Shown here: one piece after another, positions 48,976 to 55,377 of the stretch
Layout: each line of letters opens with the position of its first letter
Position numbering within the stretch: position 1 is the stretch's first letter
Virus record (IMG/VR): IMGVR_UViG_3300009499_000148
Coordinates: 42,060 to 106,059 of that record
Reading direction: 5' to 3' (one strand)
Source: a virus
DNA: 64,000 nt
Made by a program: the position numbers and the translations under genes
Notes under the pieces: generated by a model
Told to the model about the DNA's origin: nothing
The model's database searches: none
The model's input: the letters and a program-made list of their open reading frames with translations, nothing else

Positions 48976-50709
48976 TCATTCTATCGCAGCGAACAACGAA
49001 TCTTCCATTTTTGCTTTCACTGACCGAACGTACGCCTGCGTCTCAGCAAATGGAGGAACTCCATCGTATCGCTCAACGTTTGCCTGCCCAGCATTATACG
49101 CGGCCGCGGCAAGCTCGTAATCATTCTCAAACCTATCCAAAAGCTGTCGTAGATGCCTAGTACCAGCATCGATCGCCTGTGCTGGGTCAAATGCATTACG
49201 AAGTCCAAGACCACGGGCTGTCCTCGGCATGATTTGCATTATTCCCTGTGCTCCAACAGACGACACGGCTCTAGGATTGTAGTTCGACTCTGTTCGAATG
49301 ATTGCATCAATGAATGCTGCAGGAACCTCATACCTCTTCGATGCGCGCTGAACAAGCCTATGCAATTCACGACGTGAATACGTTCGTGTCGGTGTTGTCG
49401 TCTGCGATACAGAAGATGTCTCAGTCGGTTGTGCATCATCAATATTGATAGATGTCTCAGGTGCAACAATCGGTTCTTTATGCTTTTTTAGTGTGTGCTT
49501 TTGCGCTAAATTGCTGCCACCCACTGCCTGATGTTTTTGATTGTAATCATCAAGCGCGCCCAACCCGACCAATGATGCAACGAGAGCAGTGTTAAGCTTT
49601 TTACCCTCTTCATACGATAATCTCTTCGGGTGTGCTTTGACATCAATACCCCTTGCCCTGAGAAGCTCTATTCTGCTCTTTAGGTCCTTCAATGGGCTCA
49701 ACTCTTCATGACCCTGATGGGCCGGCTGCCCGAAGCTCCAATCAAGCTTCTTCAGCTTCTTTAAAGCCTCCTTCGGAGAATCAGATGCATTCCACACTGC
49801 AACCATCTCCATCTCAGACGGAGTAAGCTTCTGCTTGTCTGATGCTGCAACGTGTTGTTCAGCATCATTCTCGTCGTCGAATGACATCATGGGCATGTCC
49901 TCAGTGTCATGCACATCTTCAGGCTGCTCAAACTCGACGGGCTCTTCATCTTGAATGAATTCTTCAGGTGGCTCAAATGCATCATACGTGTCTAATGCAA
50001 CGTCAGGATGTTCATCCTGAACAACATCATCAGGAACGACGATGGGTTCATCGTTGAGCTTCCATCGTGTTGCACGCCGGTCGGGCAAATCTCTTATGAA
50101 ATCGTCTCCAAGCTGTTTCTTTAGCTTCCACGCCATCATTTTGATGAACTCTGGCGTCAATGTAGGGTATGCATCGTTGATGTTTTTTACAGCGTCGCGT
50201 CTGTCTTCAGAGCTATCCCAAATCTCTTTAAATTCATCAGGCGTAGGCGTATCTGTTCTCTTCGGACGACCCCTACCTGCCTTCATTATGGGTTGCTGAT
50301 TTTTCATGGCACGTTCAGCATTGATTCTAGAGACCAACTTCGAAAGCTGCATATATGTTATGTTGAGACTCTTCGCAGCAGCAGATACGTTTCCACCCGA
50401 AGCTAGCAGCGCCGACTCGATATCATGAATGGAAATCTCACGCTCTTGCTTCTGTGATGTGGGCGACATCTTCGCTAGCATTCTCCAAGGAGCATCCCTA
50501 TCCTTGAAAGATGGAAGCCTCTGTGAGTCATTTGTCTGTTTGTTGTTGTACTGTTGCGCGCGCATCGCAAGATTGTGGTAGCTTAGTCCCATCTCATCAG
50601 CTAGCTCTTGCAGCGTTTTTCCTGCCTGCCATGCAGCCCTATATGCTTTACCAAACTCGTCTAAATCCCATTTCATCGCTTCATTTAGAAACGAACGCAA
50701 GATACGCAT
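48976..50709 (-). CDS. Large protein with HTH motifs and C-terminal lytic transglycosylase domain
   Basis: About 577 residues. The N-terminal part has two helix-turn-helix-like elements (TLQELADEMGLSYHNLAMRA; Fis-like NVSAAAKSLNITYMQLSKL). An acidic linker follows (EPPEEFIQDEEPVEFEQPE). The last 130 residues are an SLT domain: AIIRTESNYNPRAVSSVGAQ (catalytic Glu), GIMQIMPRTARGLG, AAAAYNAG. The combination suggests a virion-associated peptidoglycan hydrolase. The start at 50709 avoids the tRNA upstream; 50676 is an alternative. Confidence 0.82.
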   Translation of the reverse strand: MRILRSFLNEAMKWDLDEFGKAYRAAWQAGKTLQELADEMGLSYHNLAMRAQQYNNKQTNDSQRLPSFKDRDAPWRMLAKMSPTSQKQEREISIHDIESALLASGGNVSAAAKSLNITYMQLSKLVSRINAERAMKNQQPIMKAGRGRPKRTDTPTPDEFKEIWDSSEDRRDAVKNINDAYPTLTPEFIKMMAWKLKKQLGDDFIRDLPDRRATRWKLNDEPIVVPDDVVQDEHPDVALDTYDAFEPPEEFIQDEEPVEFEQPEDVHDTEDMPMMSFDDENDAEQHVAASDKQKLTPSEMEMVAVWNASDSPKEALKKLKKLDWSFGQPAHQGHEELSPLKDLKSRIELLRARGIDVKAHPKRLSYEEGKKLNTALVASLVGLGALDDYNQKHQAVGGSNLAQKHTLKKHKEPIVAPETSINIDDAQPTETSSVSQTTTPTRTYSRRELHRLVQRASKRYEVPAAFIDAIIRTESNYNPRAVSSVGAQGIMQIMPRTARGLGLRNAFDPAQAIDAGTRHLRQLLDRFENDYELAAAAYNAGQANVERYDGVPPFAETQAYVRSVKAKMEDSLFAAIE

Positions 50710-50755
50710 GCTAATATATATCGCGTCGTCAATAGAAATTGACAACCTTAAGTAA

Positions 50756-50838
50756 TGCTTAGAGCGGGACTTGAACCCGCACGCCATCAATGACAACAAC
50801 TTCTAAGGCTGCCGCGTCTACCATTCCGCCACCCAAGC
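50756..50838 (-). tRNA. tRNA-Leu(UAG)
   Basis: Class II. Acceptor GCUUGGG/UCUAAGC, anticodon stem GCAGC/GUUGU with loop CU-UAG-AA, T arm GCGGG-UUCAAGU-CCCGC, discriminator A as in leucine tRNAs. Confidence 0.88.
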
Positions 50839-50841
50839 ATA

Positions 50842-50923
50842 TGCTCCGGGAGGGATTTGAACCCTCATGACATCAGTCGGCGCGTTTTGAATGCGCTGTG
50901 TCTGCCTATTCCACCACCAGAGC
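50842..50923 (-). tRNA. tRNA-Leu(CAA)
   Basis: Class II. Acceptor GCUCUGG/CCGGAGC, loop UU-CAA-AA, anticodon stem with four of five pairs, T arm GAGGG-UUCAAAU-CCCUC, discriminator A. Confidence 0.87.
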
Positions 50924-50929
50924 AATCGA

Positions 50930-51009
50930 TGGACCCAGACGGACTCGAACCGTCAAGCATTGCAGTCCCGTGTGGGATTTCAATACAACGCCCAGACCAA
51001 CCTGGGCCC
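50930..51009 (-). tRNA. tRNA-like gene with enlarged anticodon region
   Basis: Acceptor GGGCCCA/UGGGUCC and T arm GACGG-UUCGAGU-CCGUC are good. The stem UAUUG/CAAUG at the anticodon position encloses 18 nt that contain their own hairpin (UCCC-ACAC-GGGA). No standard 7-nt anticodon loop; isotype unknown. Confidence 0.5.
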
Positions 51010-51015
51010 AAAAAG

Positions 51016-51086
51016 CACGGTGTGAAGGACTCGAACCCTCACAATACGAGTTGGAAACGTATATGCTACCATTACATCAACACCGT
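51016..51086 (-). tRNA. tRNA-Trp(CCA)
   Basis: Acceptor ACGGUGU/ACACCGU, D stem AUGU/GCAU, anticodon stem UACGU/UCGUA (four pairs) with loop UU-CCA-AC, T arm GAGGG-UUCGAGU-CCUUC, discriminator G. Confidence 0.83.
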
Positions 51087-51094
51087 ATGCGACA

Positions 51095-51167
51095 TGCTTC
51101 AGATGGGACTCGAACCCATACGACCCGGCTTCTCGAACCGGTGACTTTACCATTTGTCCACCGAAGC
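51095..51167 (-). tRNA. tRNA-like gene, position 34-36 GAG, C33
   Basis: Acceptor GCUUCGG/CUGAAGC, D stem GAC/GUC, anticodon stem CCGGU/GCCGG and T arm AUGGG-UUCGAGU-CCCAU are all good. The loop is UC-GAG-AA: C replaces the universal U33. GAG would be Leu, yet the variable loop is short (5 nt), unlike leucine tRNAs. Isotype uncertain. Confidence 0.65.
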
Positions 51168-51170
51168 AAA

Positions 51171-51241
51171 TGGGACCTAAGGGATTTGAACCCTGACCAA
51201 CGGTGTGTAATACCGATATGCTACCGTTACACCAAGGCCCC
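51171..51241 (-). tRNA. tRNA-Val(UAC)
   Basis: Acceptor GGGGCCU/AGGUCCC, anticodon stem UCGGU/ACCGU with loop AU-UAC-AC, T arm CAGGG-UUCAAAU-CCCUU. Discriminator A. Confidence 0.88.
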
Positions 51242-51333
51242 GACACAAACAGAAGCATGGCTTAACCTTCCAGCCATCAGAGGACATGGGGATGCTCAAT
51301 CGGATGAGCCTCTTTGAGATGCTGTCCCAACAA
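51242..51333. other. Structured spacer in tRNA cluster, possible decayed tRNA
   Basis: 92 nt between tRNA-Val and tRNA-Pro with three hairpins: AUGGCU/AGCCAU, GCUCA/UGAGC and GGACA/UGUCC. The order vaguely resembles a cloverleaf with an arm GCUC-AUCCGAUU-GAGC that would show CCG, but acceptor pairing is poor and the T loop is not recognisable. Confidence 0.3.
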
Positions 51334-51407
51334 TCGAGGCGGAGGGACTTGAACCCACACGATACCCTGCTCCCAAAGCAGGTGGCCTACCATTGGCCCA
51401 CACCTCG
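51334..51407 (-). tRNA. tRNA-Pro(UGG)
   Basis: Acceptor CGAGGUG/CGCCUCG, anticodon stem CCUGC/GCAGG with loop UU-UGG-GA, T loop UUCAAGU. Canonical. Confidence 0.91.
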
Positions 51408-51412
51408 GTAAA

Positions 51413-51485
51413 TCAGAATGGGTGGAATTGCACCACCACGTGATGGCCCCGAACCACCCATGCTGCTGTTGAACATCACATCCTG
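51413..51485 (-). tRNA. tRNA-Pro(CGG)
   Basis: Acceptor CAGGAUG/CAUUCUG, anticodon stem GGUGG/CCAUC with loop UU-CGG-GG, T arm GGUGG-UGCAAUU-CCACC (G55). Confidence 0.83.
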
Positions 51486-51488
51486 AAA

Positions 51489-51560
51489 CTCCAAGGCTCA
51501 GATTTGAACTGAGATAATCTCCGTTAACAGCGGAGCGCACTGCCGTTGTGCTACCTTGGA
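51489..51560 (-). tRNA. tRNA-Asn(GUU)
   Basis: Acceptor UCCAAGG/CCUUGGA, anticodon stem CUCCG/CGGAG with loop CU-GUU-AA, T arm CUCAG-UUCAAAU-CUGAG, discriminator G. Confidence 0.92.
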
Positions 51561-51563
51561 ATA

Positions 51564-51636
51564 TGGTCTCATTCGGAATCGCACCGAACTCCCGTGCTTT
51601 TCAGACACATGCTTTCTCTATGTAAGCTAAGAGACC
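51564..51636 (-). tRNA. tRNA-Phe(GAA)
   Basis: Acceptor GGUCUCU/UGAGACC (one mismatch), D stem GCUU/AAGC, anticodon stem UGUGU/GCACG with loop CU-GAA-AA, T arm UUCGG-UGCGAUU-CCGAA (G55), discriminator A. Confidence 0.87.
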
Positions 51637-51638
51637 GT

Positions 51639-51712
51639 TGCGCCCGAGTGGACTCGAACCACTAACCTTCTCATTAAAAGTGAGCTGCTGCTACCGATTG
51701 AGCTACGAACGC
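51639..51712 (-). tRNA. tRNA-Lys(UUU)
   Basis: Acceptor GCGUUCG/CGGGCGC, D arm GCUC...GAGC-like, anticodon loop CU-UUU-AA on a four-pair stem, T arm AGUGG-UUCGAGU-CCACU, discriminator A. Confidence 0.88.
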
Positions 51713-51718
51713 ATAAAA

Positions 51719-51788
51719 CGAAGGGCCCAGATTTGACTCCAGAACTTCATCGAATCCCGATGATATGATGCTATTTCACCAGCCCTTC
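51719..51788 (-). tRNA. tRNA-like gene, possible Ile (GAU without U33)
   Basis: Acceptor GAAGGGC/GCCCUUC is perfect. The anticodon stem UCAUC/GAUGA holds loop GG-GAU-UC, so position 33 is G. The T arm CUGGA/UCUGG has wobble pairs and a six-nt loop. Noncanonical. Confidence 0.55.
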
Positions 51789-51795
51789 AGATTAA

Positions 51796-51865
51796 AGCCG
51801 TGGGTATGAATTGAACATACGACCTATCGATTAATATCGATTGCTCTACACTGAGCTACCACGGC
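51796..51865 (-). tRNA. tRNA-like gene with six-nt anticodon loop
   Basis: Acceptor GCCGUGG/CCACGGC, D arm GCUC-AGUGUA-GAGC and T arm GUAUG-UUCAAUU-CAUAC are all canonical. The anticodon arm is the palindrome AUCGA-UAUUAA-UCGAU, leaving six nt; the anticodon is ambiguous (UAA, AUU or AAU readings are possible). Confidence 0.65.
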
Positions 51866-51868
51866 AAG

Positions 51869-51952
51869 TGGAGACGGATGGATTTGAACCAATCACAGTC
51901 ATAATGACGCTTGATTTACAATCAAGTGAGCTCACCATTGCTCAGCATCTCC
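51869..51952 (-). tRNA. tRNA-Tyr(GUA)
   Basis: Class II with variable stem GUCAU/AUGAC. Acceptor GGAGAUG/CGUCUCC, anticodon stem CUUGA/UCAAG with loop UU-GUA-AA, discriminator A. Confidence 0.92.
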
Positions 51953-51989
51953 ATACAACCATTATACCAAACGTATGAATAAAATACAC

Positions 51990-52062
51990 TGCGGGCGGAG
52001 GGACTCGAACCCTCACCATTAGTTTGGAAAACTAACATGCTACCATTGGACACTACGCACGC
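51990..52062 (-). tRNA. tRNA-Gly(UCC)
   Basis: Acceptor GCGUGCG/CGCCCGC (one mismatch), anticodon stem UUAGU/ACUAA with loop UU-UCC-AA, T arm GAGGG-UUCGAGU-CCCUC. Confidence 0.9.
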
Positions 52063-52068
52063 AACTGA

Positions 52069-52157
52069 CGGAGAGCAGTGGGCTTGCACCACATACGCAT
52101 AAAGCGCACCATCTGTTTAGCAAGCAGCGCCGAATCTAGATTTTCGATTTACTCTCC
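52069..52157 (-). tRNA. tRNA-Ser(GCU)
   Basis: Class II with variable hairpin CGC-UUUAU-GCG. Acceptor GGAGAGU/GCUCUCC, loop UU-GCU-AA on a weak three-pair stem, T loop UGCAAGC (G55), discriminator G. Confidence 0.83.
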
Positions 52158-52161
52158 AAAA

Positions 52162-52232
52162 CACCACATGGGAGAATTGCACTCCCGCGAACGACTGGAC
52201 AGGTCGTCATGCTGCTACTACATCAATGCGGT
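52162..52232 (-). tRNA. tRNA-Asp(GUC)
   Basis: Acceptor ACCGCAU/AUGUGGU, anticodon stem ACGAC/GUCGU with loop CU-GUC-CA, T arm GGGAG-UGCAAUU-CUCCC (G55), discriminator G. Confidence 0.9.
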
Positions 52233-52235
52233 AAG

Positions 52236-52307
52236 GGTATCCGACGGGTGTTGCACCCGTGTCTTTCGAGCCACAGTCGAATGCTCTACTGTTGAGCTAC
52301 GGACACC
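52236..52307 (-). tRNA. tRNA-His(GUG)
   Basis: Acceptor GUGUCCG/CGGAUAC with encoded G-1 opposite C73, the histidine identity pair. Anticodon stem UUCGA/UCGAA with loop CU-GUG-GC, T arm ACGGG-UGCAACA-CCCGU (G55). Confidence 0.92.
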
Positions 52308-52310
52308 AAA

Positions 52311-52868
52311 TTAAAGTGTTAAACGCTTGGGTGCATTTCTTCGAAAACAGTGTGTGAAATAAAATTCAGGCATCCAATTTCGAATCTTTTTTGCACAAAA
52401 AACATGATTTTCATTTGTTAATTTACAAACTTTTTCTAGCCAACCGATTTTTCCAAAATCAATAGACTTATCAAGAAATGCTTGATTAATTAAATTACAA
52501 AAATTGTTTTTGTATTCAAGCTGTTCTTTTATAATTTTTTGATGAACTAGCTTTTTTTCTTCATATAAAGCTTGTCCTTTTCTAATTCTTAAAGATGTTT
52601 TTTTATTTGTTCTGCCCCAATTTCTAAAATTGGGTGTTAATGCATGACAGTTTGGACACAAAACTCTAAGATTATCTCGATTTTCGTTTTTGTGATTACC
52701 ATCTATATGGTCAATTTCTAAAATTATACCACCACAATTTCTGCGTTTATTATAACCACATTCACTACAGCTATAGTTTGCTTCCTTAAAAAGGAACTGT
52801 CGCTTTTTCTTTGCAGACAACATCTCAAAAGGAACTTCATCCCAATTAAAATTTTTCCATTGATTCAT
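52311..52868 (-). CDS. HNH homing endonuclease inside tRNA cluster
   Basis: 185 residues, very AT-rich. CSECGYNKRR and CPNCHALTPNF form the zinc ribbon around LEIDHIDGNHKNENRDNLRV, the H-N-H core (DH-x-DGN-x8-N). The C-terminal half is basic and may bind DNA. It is inserted between tRNA-His and tRNA-Thr with only a few bases to the tRNA-His gene. Confidence 0.87.
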   Translation of the reverse strand: MNQWKNFNWDEVPFEMLSAKKKRQFLFKEANYSCSECGYNKRRNCGGIILEIDHIDGNHKNENRDNLRVLCPNCHALTPNFRNWGRTNKKTSLRIRKGQALYEEKKLVHQKIIKEQLEYKNNFCNLINQAFLDKSIDFGKIGWLEKVCKLTNENHVFCAKKIRNWMPEFYFTHCFRRNAPKRLTL

Positions 52869-52905
52869 ACAATGGTCAATTATTGTGATAAAGTGTGATT
52901 GTAAA

Positions 52906-52979
52906 AGCTGATGATTGGATTCGAACCAACGACCTGAGCATTACAAATGCTCTGCTACTACCAACTGAGCTACATCAGC
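52906..52979 (-). tRNA. tRNA-Thr(UGU)
   Basis: Acceptor GCUGAUG/CAUCAGC (same as tRNA-Thr(GGU)), D arm GCUC...; anticodon stem GAGCA/UGCUC with loop UU-UGU-AA, T loop UUCGAAU. Confidence 0.92.
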
Positions 52980-52981
52980 AA

Positions 52982-53051
52982 CATCGTCGGCGGGACTTGC
53001 ACCACGCATCCTCTCAAAGAATTTTGAGAACTTTGCTTAAGCTACGACGAT
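52982..53051 (-). tRNA. tRNA-like gene, Glu- or Arg-like anticodon, degenerate T arm
   Basis: Acceptor AUCGUCG/CGACGAU is perfect. The anticodon arm UCUCAA-AAUUCU-UUGAGA has a six-nt loop with UUC or UCU. The T arm keeps only three pairs with UGCAAGU in the loop. The first gene of the tRNA cluster in transcription order. Confidence 0.5.
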
Positions 53052-53378
53052 AGTCTTCACGAATTCTTTTGTCAAACGACAACGATGATGACGGCATTAC
53101 CCAGTCATTTATCTAAAGAAATCTGTTATTCAATTTTCAAACAGCCCAACCACCCTCTCAGGCGGCTTATCGGCTGTCTGAGAGGAACTGTCTATGTTGT
53201 CGTATACCCGTTTGCAAAGAGACTATCTGATGTCAACGCTTCATTAGAAGCATTCTGCCATCTATGTAGTCCTTTGGGTTGCACGGTTATCCTCAACAAG
53301 ATGATAATAATGTATCACCTTCACGCAGTATGTATCACAACAAATTGACAATTGGTCATGCTTACAGTAAGTAAATAA
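53052..53378. other. Noncoding region upstream of tRNA cluster and protease gene
   Basis: 327 nt without a convincing gene. It carries a strong hairpin CCUCUCAG...CUGAGAGG (about 53153-53186) with further inner pairs and no T-run. Near the plus-strand protease start there is TTGACA (53345-53350) and, 17 nt later, TAAGTA. Probably holds divergent promoters. A plus-strand frame here (53085-53348) lacks coding character. Confidence 0.45.
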
Positions 53379-54266
53379 ATGGCACAAAAAGACGATGTTC
53401 ATTTAAGCTTTAAAAAAGACTTGTTAGCATTGCTGTGGTTCGTCGCCCTCAATGTATCATGTGCAGCGCAGACATCGGTCTATAGCTGTCAACCGAACTG
53501 TCAAAATGATTTAAAGCACGTTGAACAGGATGCAACGTCTGTACCTGTCGCTTCGTTTGTATATGTTCAATCGACGAACTTTTATCGTGGTGAGTGTGAA
53601 TCACAGACGTGCGTTCCAACGCTAAAGACAACATCTGGTTCAGGTTTCATAATCCATCGCTCTGTCTCTGACGCAACGACAGCATACATCATGACTGCTG
53701 ACCACCTTTGCAAGCACATGAATGATGATGAAAATGAAAAGCTTGGTCATAAATTTCTTGTCGTCGATTATCACGGCGGCATACATCGTGCTAAGCATTT
53801 CTTTTCAAATGATAGTGATGATGTTTGTGTTCTACAAATAACGGGCCTTCGTCGCGACATTCCGACGGCGCAGCTAGCTGATGCACTTCCCGCAATCGGG
53901 TCTAGAGTGTATAACGTTGCAGCACCGAGGTCTTACTTCAATCCTGATGCAGCGCTGATATTCGAGGGTATCTACTCTGGTGAGGTAAAAGGTGGCTCAT
54001 TGCACACAACTCCGACGATGCCAGGTTCATCAGGCTCTCCTGTCTTTAATGGCTCGGGTCGTGTAATCGGTATGGTCGTCGGTTTACCCCTCAAGGACCC
54101 ACCCGATGATGATGAAGACGGAATAAAGGCGATAGTCATGCATCGTATCGTTGAAAGTCTTGCGTTGGCAAAATCTCTAGCTGTAATAAGAGAGGGTTAT
54201 TCAGCAGTTGTAACGCTTGATACTGTGCTCAGTATTTCACAAACGTCGACTGTCACTTCTCGTTAG
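53379..54266 (+). CDS. Exported trypsin-like serine protease (lipoprotein)
   Basis: 295 residues, plus strand. The N-terminus has a charged start, a hydrophobic segment (LLALLWFVALNVSC) ending in a lipobox-like NVSC, so it is probably a lipoprotein. The S1 triad reads TADHLCKH (His), SNDSDDVCVLQI (Asp) and MPGSSGSPVF (Ser). It is similar to DegP-type proteases without a PDZ domain. It may help lysis, superinfection control or envelope remodelling. No SD is visible and the ATG lies close to the likely transcription start. Confidence 0.85.
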   Translation: MAQKDDVHLSFKKDLLALLWFVALNVSCAAQTSVYSCQPNCQNDLKHVEQDATSVPVASFVYVQSTNFYRGECESQTCVPTLKTTSGSGFIIHRSVSDATTAYIMTADHLCKHMNDDENEKLGHKFLVVDYHGGIHRAKHFFSNDSDDVCVLQITGLRRDIPTAQLADALPAIGSRVYNVAAPRSYFNPDAALIFEGIYSGEVKGGSLHTTPTMPGSSGSPVFNGSGRVIGMVVGLPLKDPPDDDEDGIKAIVMHRIVESLALAKSLAVIREGYSAVVTLDTVLSISQTSTVTSR

Positions 54267-54801
54267 AGCGCAGTGATTCTTTCTTAAGCTTCTTTAACCT
54301 ACGAACGATGATGTCTTTTCTAATCGTACTCAATCTGTCTATGAACAGAACACCATCGAGATGGTCAATTTCATGTTGAATGCAGGCCGCCAATAATCCA
54401 CTTGCACGCAGCAATTTCTCATTTCCGTAGCGGTCCTGGTACCTAACGCTTATCGTTCTATCACGCTTGACATCATCGTCAAACCCTGGCACAGACAAAC
54501 AACCCTCATTCCATATCATTGAGCCATCTCTGTGAGTGATGACGGGATTGACCATCTCAAACCTGCCGTGCTTTTCTGCATCAGGCTCCATGTCAGCATG
54601 CGCCTCGAGCTTGGGCACATCCATGACTATGATGCGCTTGCTGACGCCTATCTGAGGCGCGGCAAGGCCAACGCCGTTCGATTTTTCCATCATCACAAAC
54701 ATTCCATCAATCAAAAGCTGTTCATCAACATCGAATGCAGAGACGCGTGTTGCTGTCGTACGAAGGCGATGGTCGGGTGCAGCGATTATCTTTAGTTCCA
54801 T
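54253..54801 (-). CDS. def: Peptide deformylase
   Basis: 182 residues with all three motifs: GVGLAAPQIG (1), NEGCLSVPG (2, metal Cys) and CIQHEIDHLDG (3, HExxH). Full-length and close to the bacterial enzyme. The C-terminus is basic (RRLKKLKKESLR). It removes formyl from new N-termini; in phages it may sustain translation late in infection. The 3' end overlaps the protease gene by 14 nt. Confidence 0.95.
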   Translation of the reverse strand: MELKIIAAPDHRLRTTATRVSAFDVDEQLLIDGMFVMMEKSNGVGLAAPQIGVSKRIIVMDVPKLEAHADMEPDAEKHGRFEMVNPVITHRDGSMIWNEGCLSVPGFDDDVKRDRTISVRYQDRYGNEKLLRASGLLAACIQHEIDHLDGVLFIDRLSTIRKDIIVRRLKKLKKESLRSNEK

Positions 54802-55043
54802 TAGTGCTCCATGTCATCATCTATTTCATCGAAATTTTCACTAACTGTGTTATATGATACCTGTTCATCGAAGTCATTGATGTTCTTGTGCGCATCGACA
54901 TACATGCCAATCGATGACAACACCGGTCCATCAGGTCCCCCTACAACATCGTTGAATGCGTTTATAGAAACGAACCTGTCTAATCCGAACAGGCTGTCTG
55001 ATATGCTTTCCCTGATGAACGTTCTTAGCAATGTGTGTCTCAT
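54801..55043 (-). CDS. Hypothetical protein with LRxFIRE-type N-terminus
   Basis: 80 residues, start MRHTLLRTFIRESISDS, like the openings of the 58227 and 32592 proteins, then an acidic C-terminus (SENFDEIDDDMEH). Its stop overlaps the deformylase start. It overlaps the gene at 54931-55377 by 113 nt in another frame, which is unusually long for this genome. No SD seen. Confidence 0.5.
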   Translation of the reverse strand: MRHTLLRTFIRESISDSLFGLDRFVSINAFNDVVGGPDGPVLSSIGMYVDAHKNINDFDEQVSYNTVSENFDEIDDDMEH

Positions 55044-55377
55044 ACTTGTATATAGCAAAAAAGAGTGCTGGCTTTTTGCTTTTATCAGACAATCCACACA
55101 TTCGTTGAAGCATAGATGACCTAAGGAATGATTTCCACACAACTGTCTTCTTTTCTTCACCGACCAAGACATCGACAGTAAGAGCGTCATCATTTCTGCT
55201 TAAAATCATGATGACTGCGTCTTTTTCAATGACGTATGACGAATAAAACATGTTCCTCAAAGGATGATATGTCACGGCCATGTTTAAACTAAACTCACCA
55301 TACATCACGGGTCCGGTGCCCGATATCCACAATGAACCAACATCTGGGAGCCTAGATGTCATCTTATGCGATTTCAT
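54931..55377 (-). CDS. Hypothetical protein (148 aa), VGSLW-type N-terminus
   Basis: Starts MKSHKMTSRLPDVGSLWISG and overlaps the RNA ligase stop by ATGA. The first 90 residues look like a folded beta domain similar in style to the PGTL proteins; the last 50 are basic (KHIRQPVRIRQVRFYKR) and share DNA with the next gene. A frameshift joining the two frames is possible. Confidence 0.58.
   Translation of the reverse strand: MKSHKMTSRLPDVGSLWISGTGPVMYGEFSLNMAVTYHPLRNMFYSSYVIEKDAVIMILSRNDDALTVDVLVGEEKKTVVWKSFLRSSMLQRMCGLSDKSKKPALFFAIYKYETHIAKNVHQGKHIRQPVRIRQVRFYKRIQRCCRGT

Noticed and set aside
50710-50799. Extended N-terminus of the transglycosylase protein
   Set aside because: It reads through the tRNA-Leu(UAG) gene.
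51150-51540. ORFs within the tRNA cluster (both strands)
   Set aside because: They cross several tRNA genes and reflect their sequence only.
53085-53348. Plus-strand frame of 87 codons before the protease gene
   Set aside because: It crosses a strong hairpin, has an implausible Cys/His/Leu composition and no SD.
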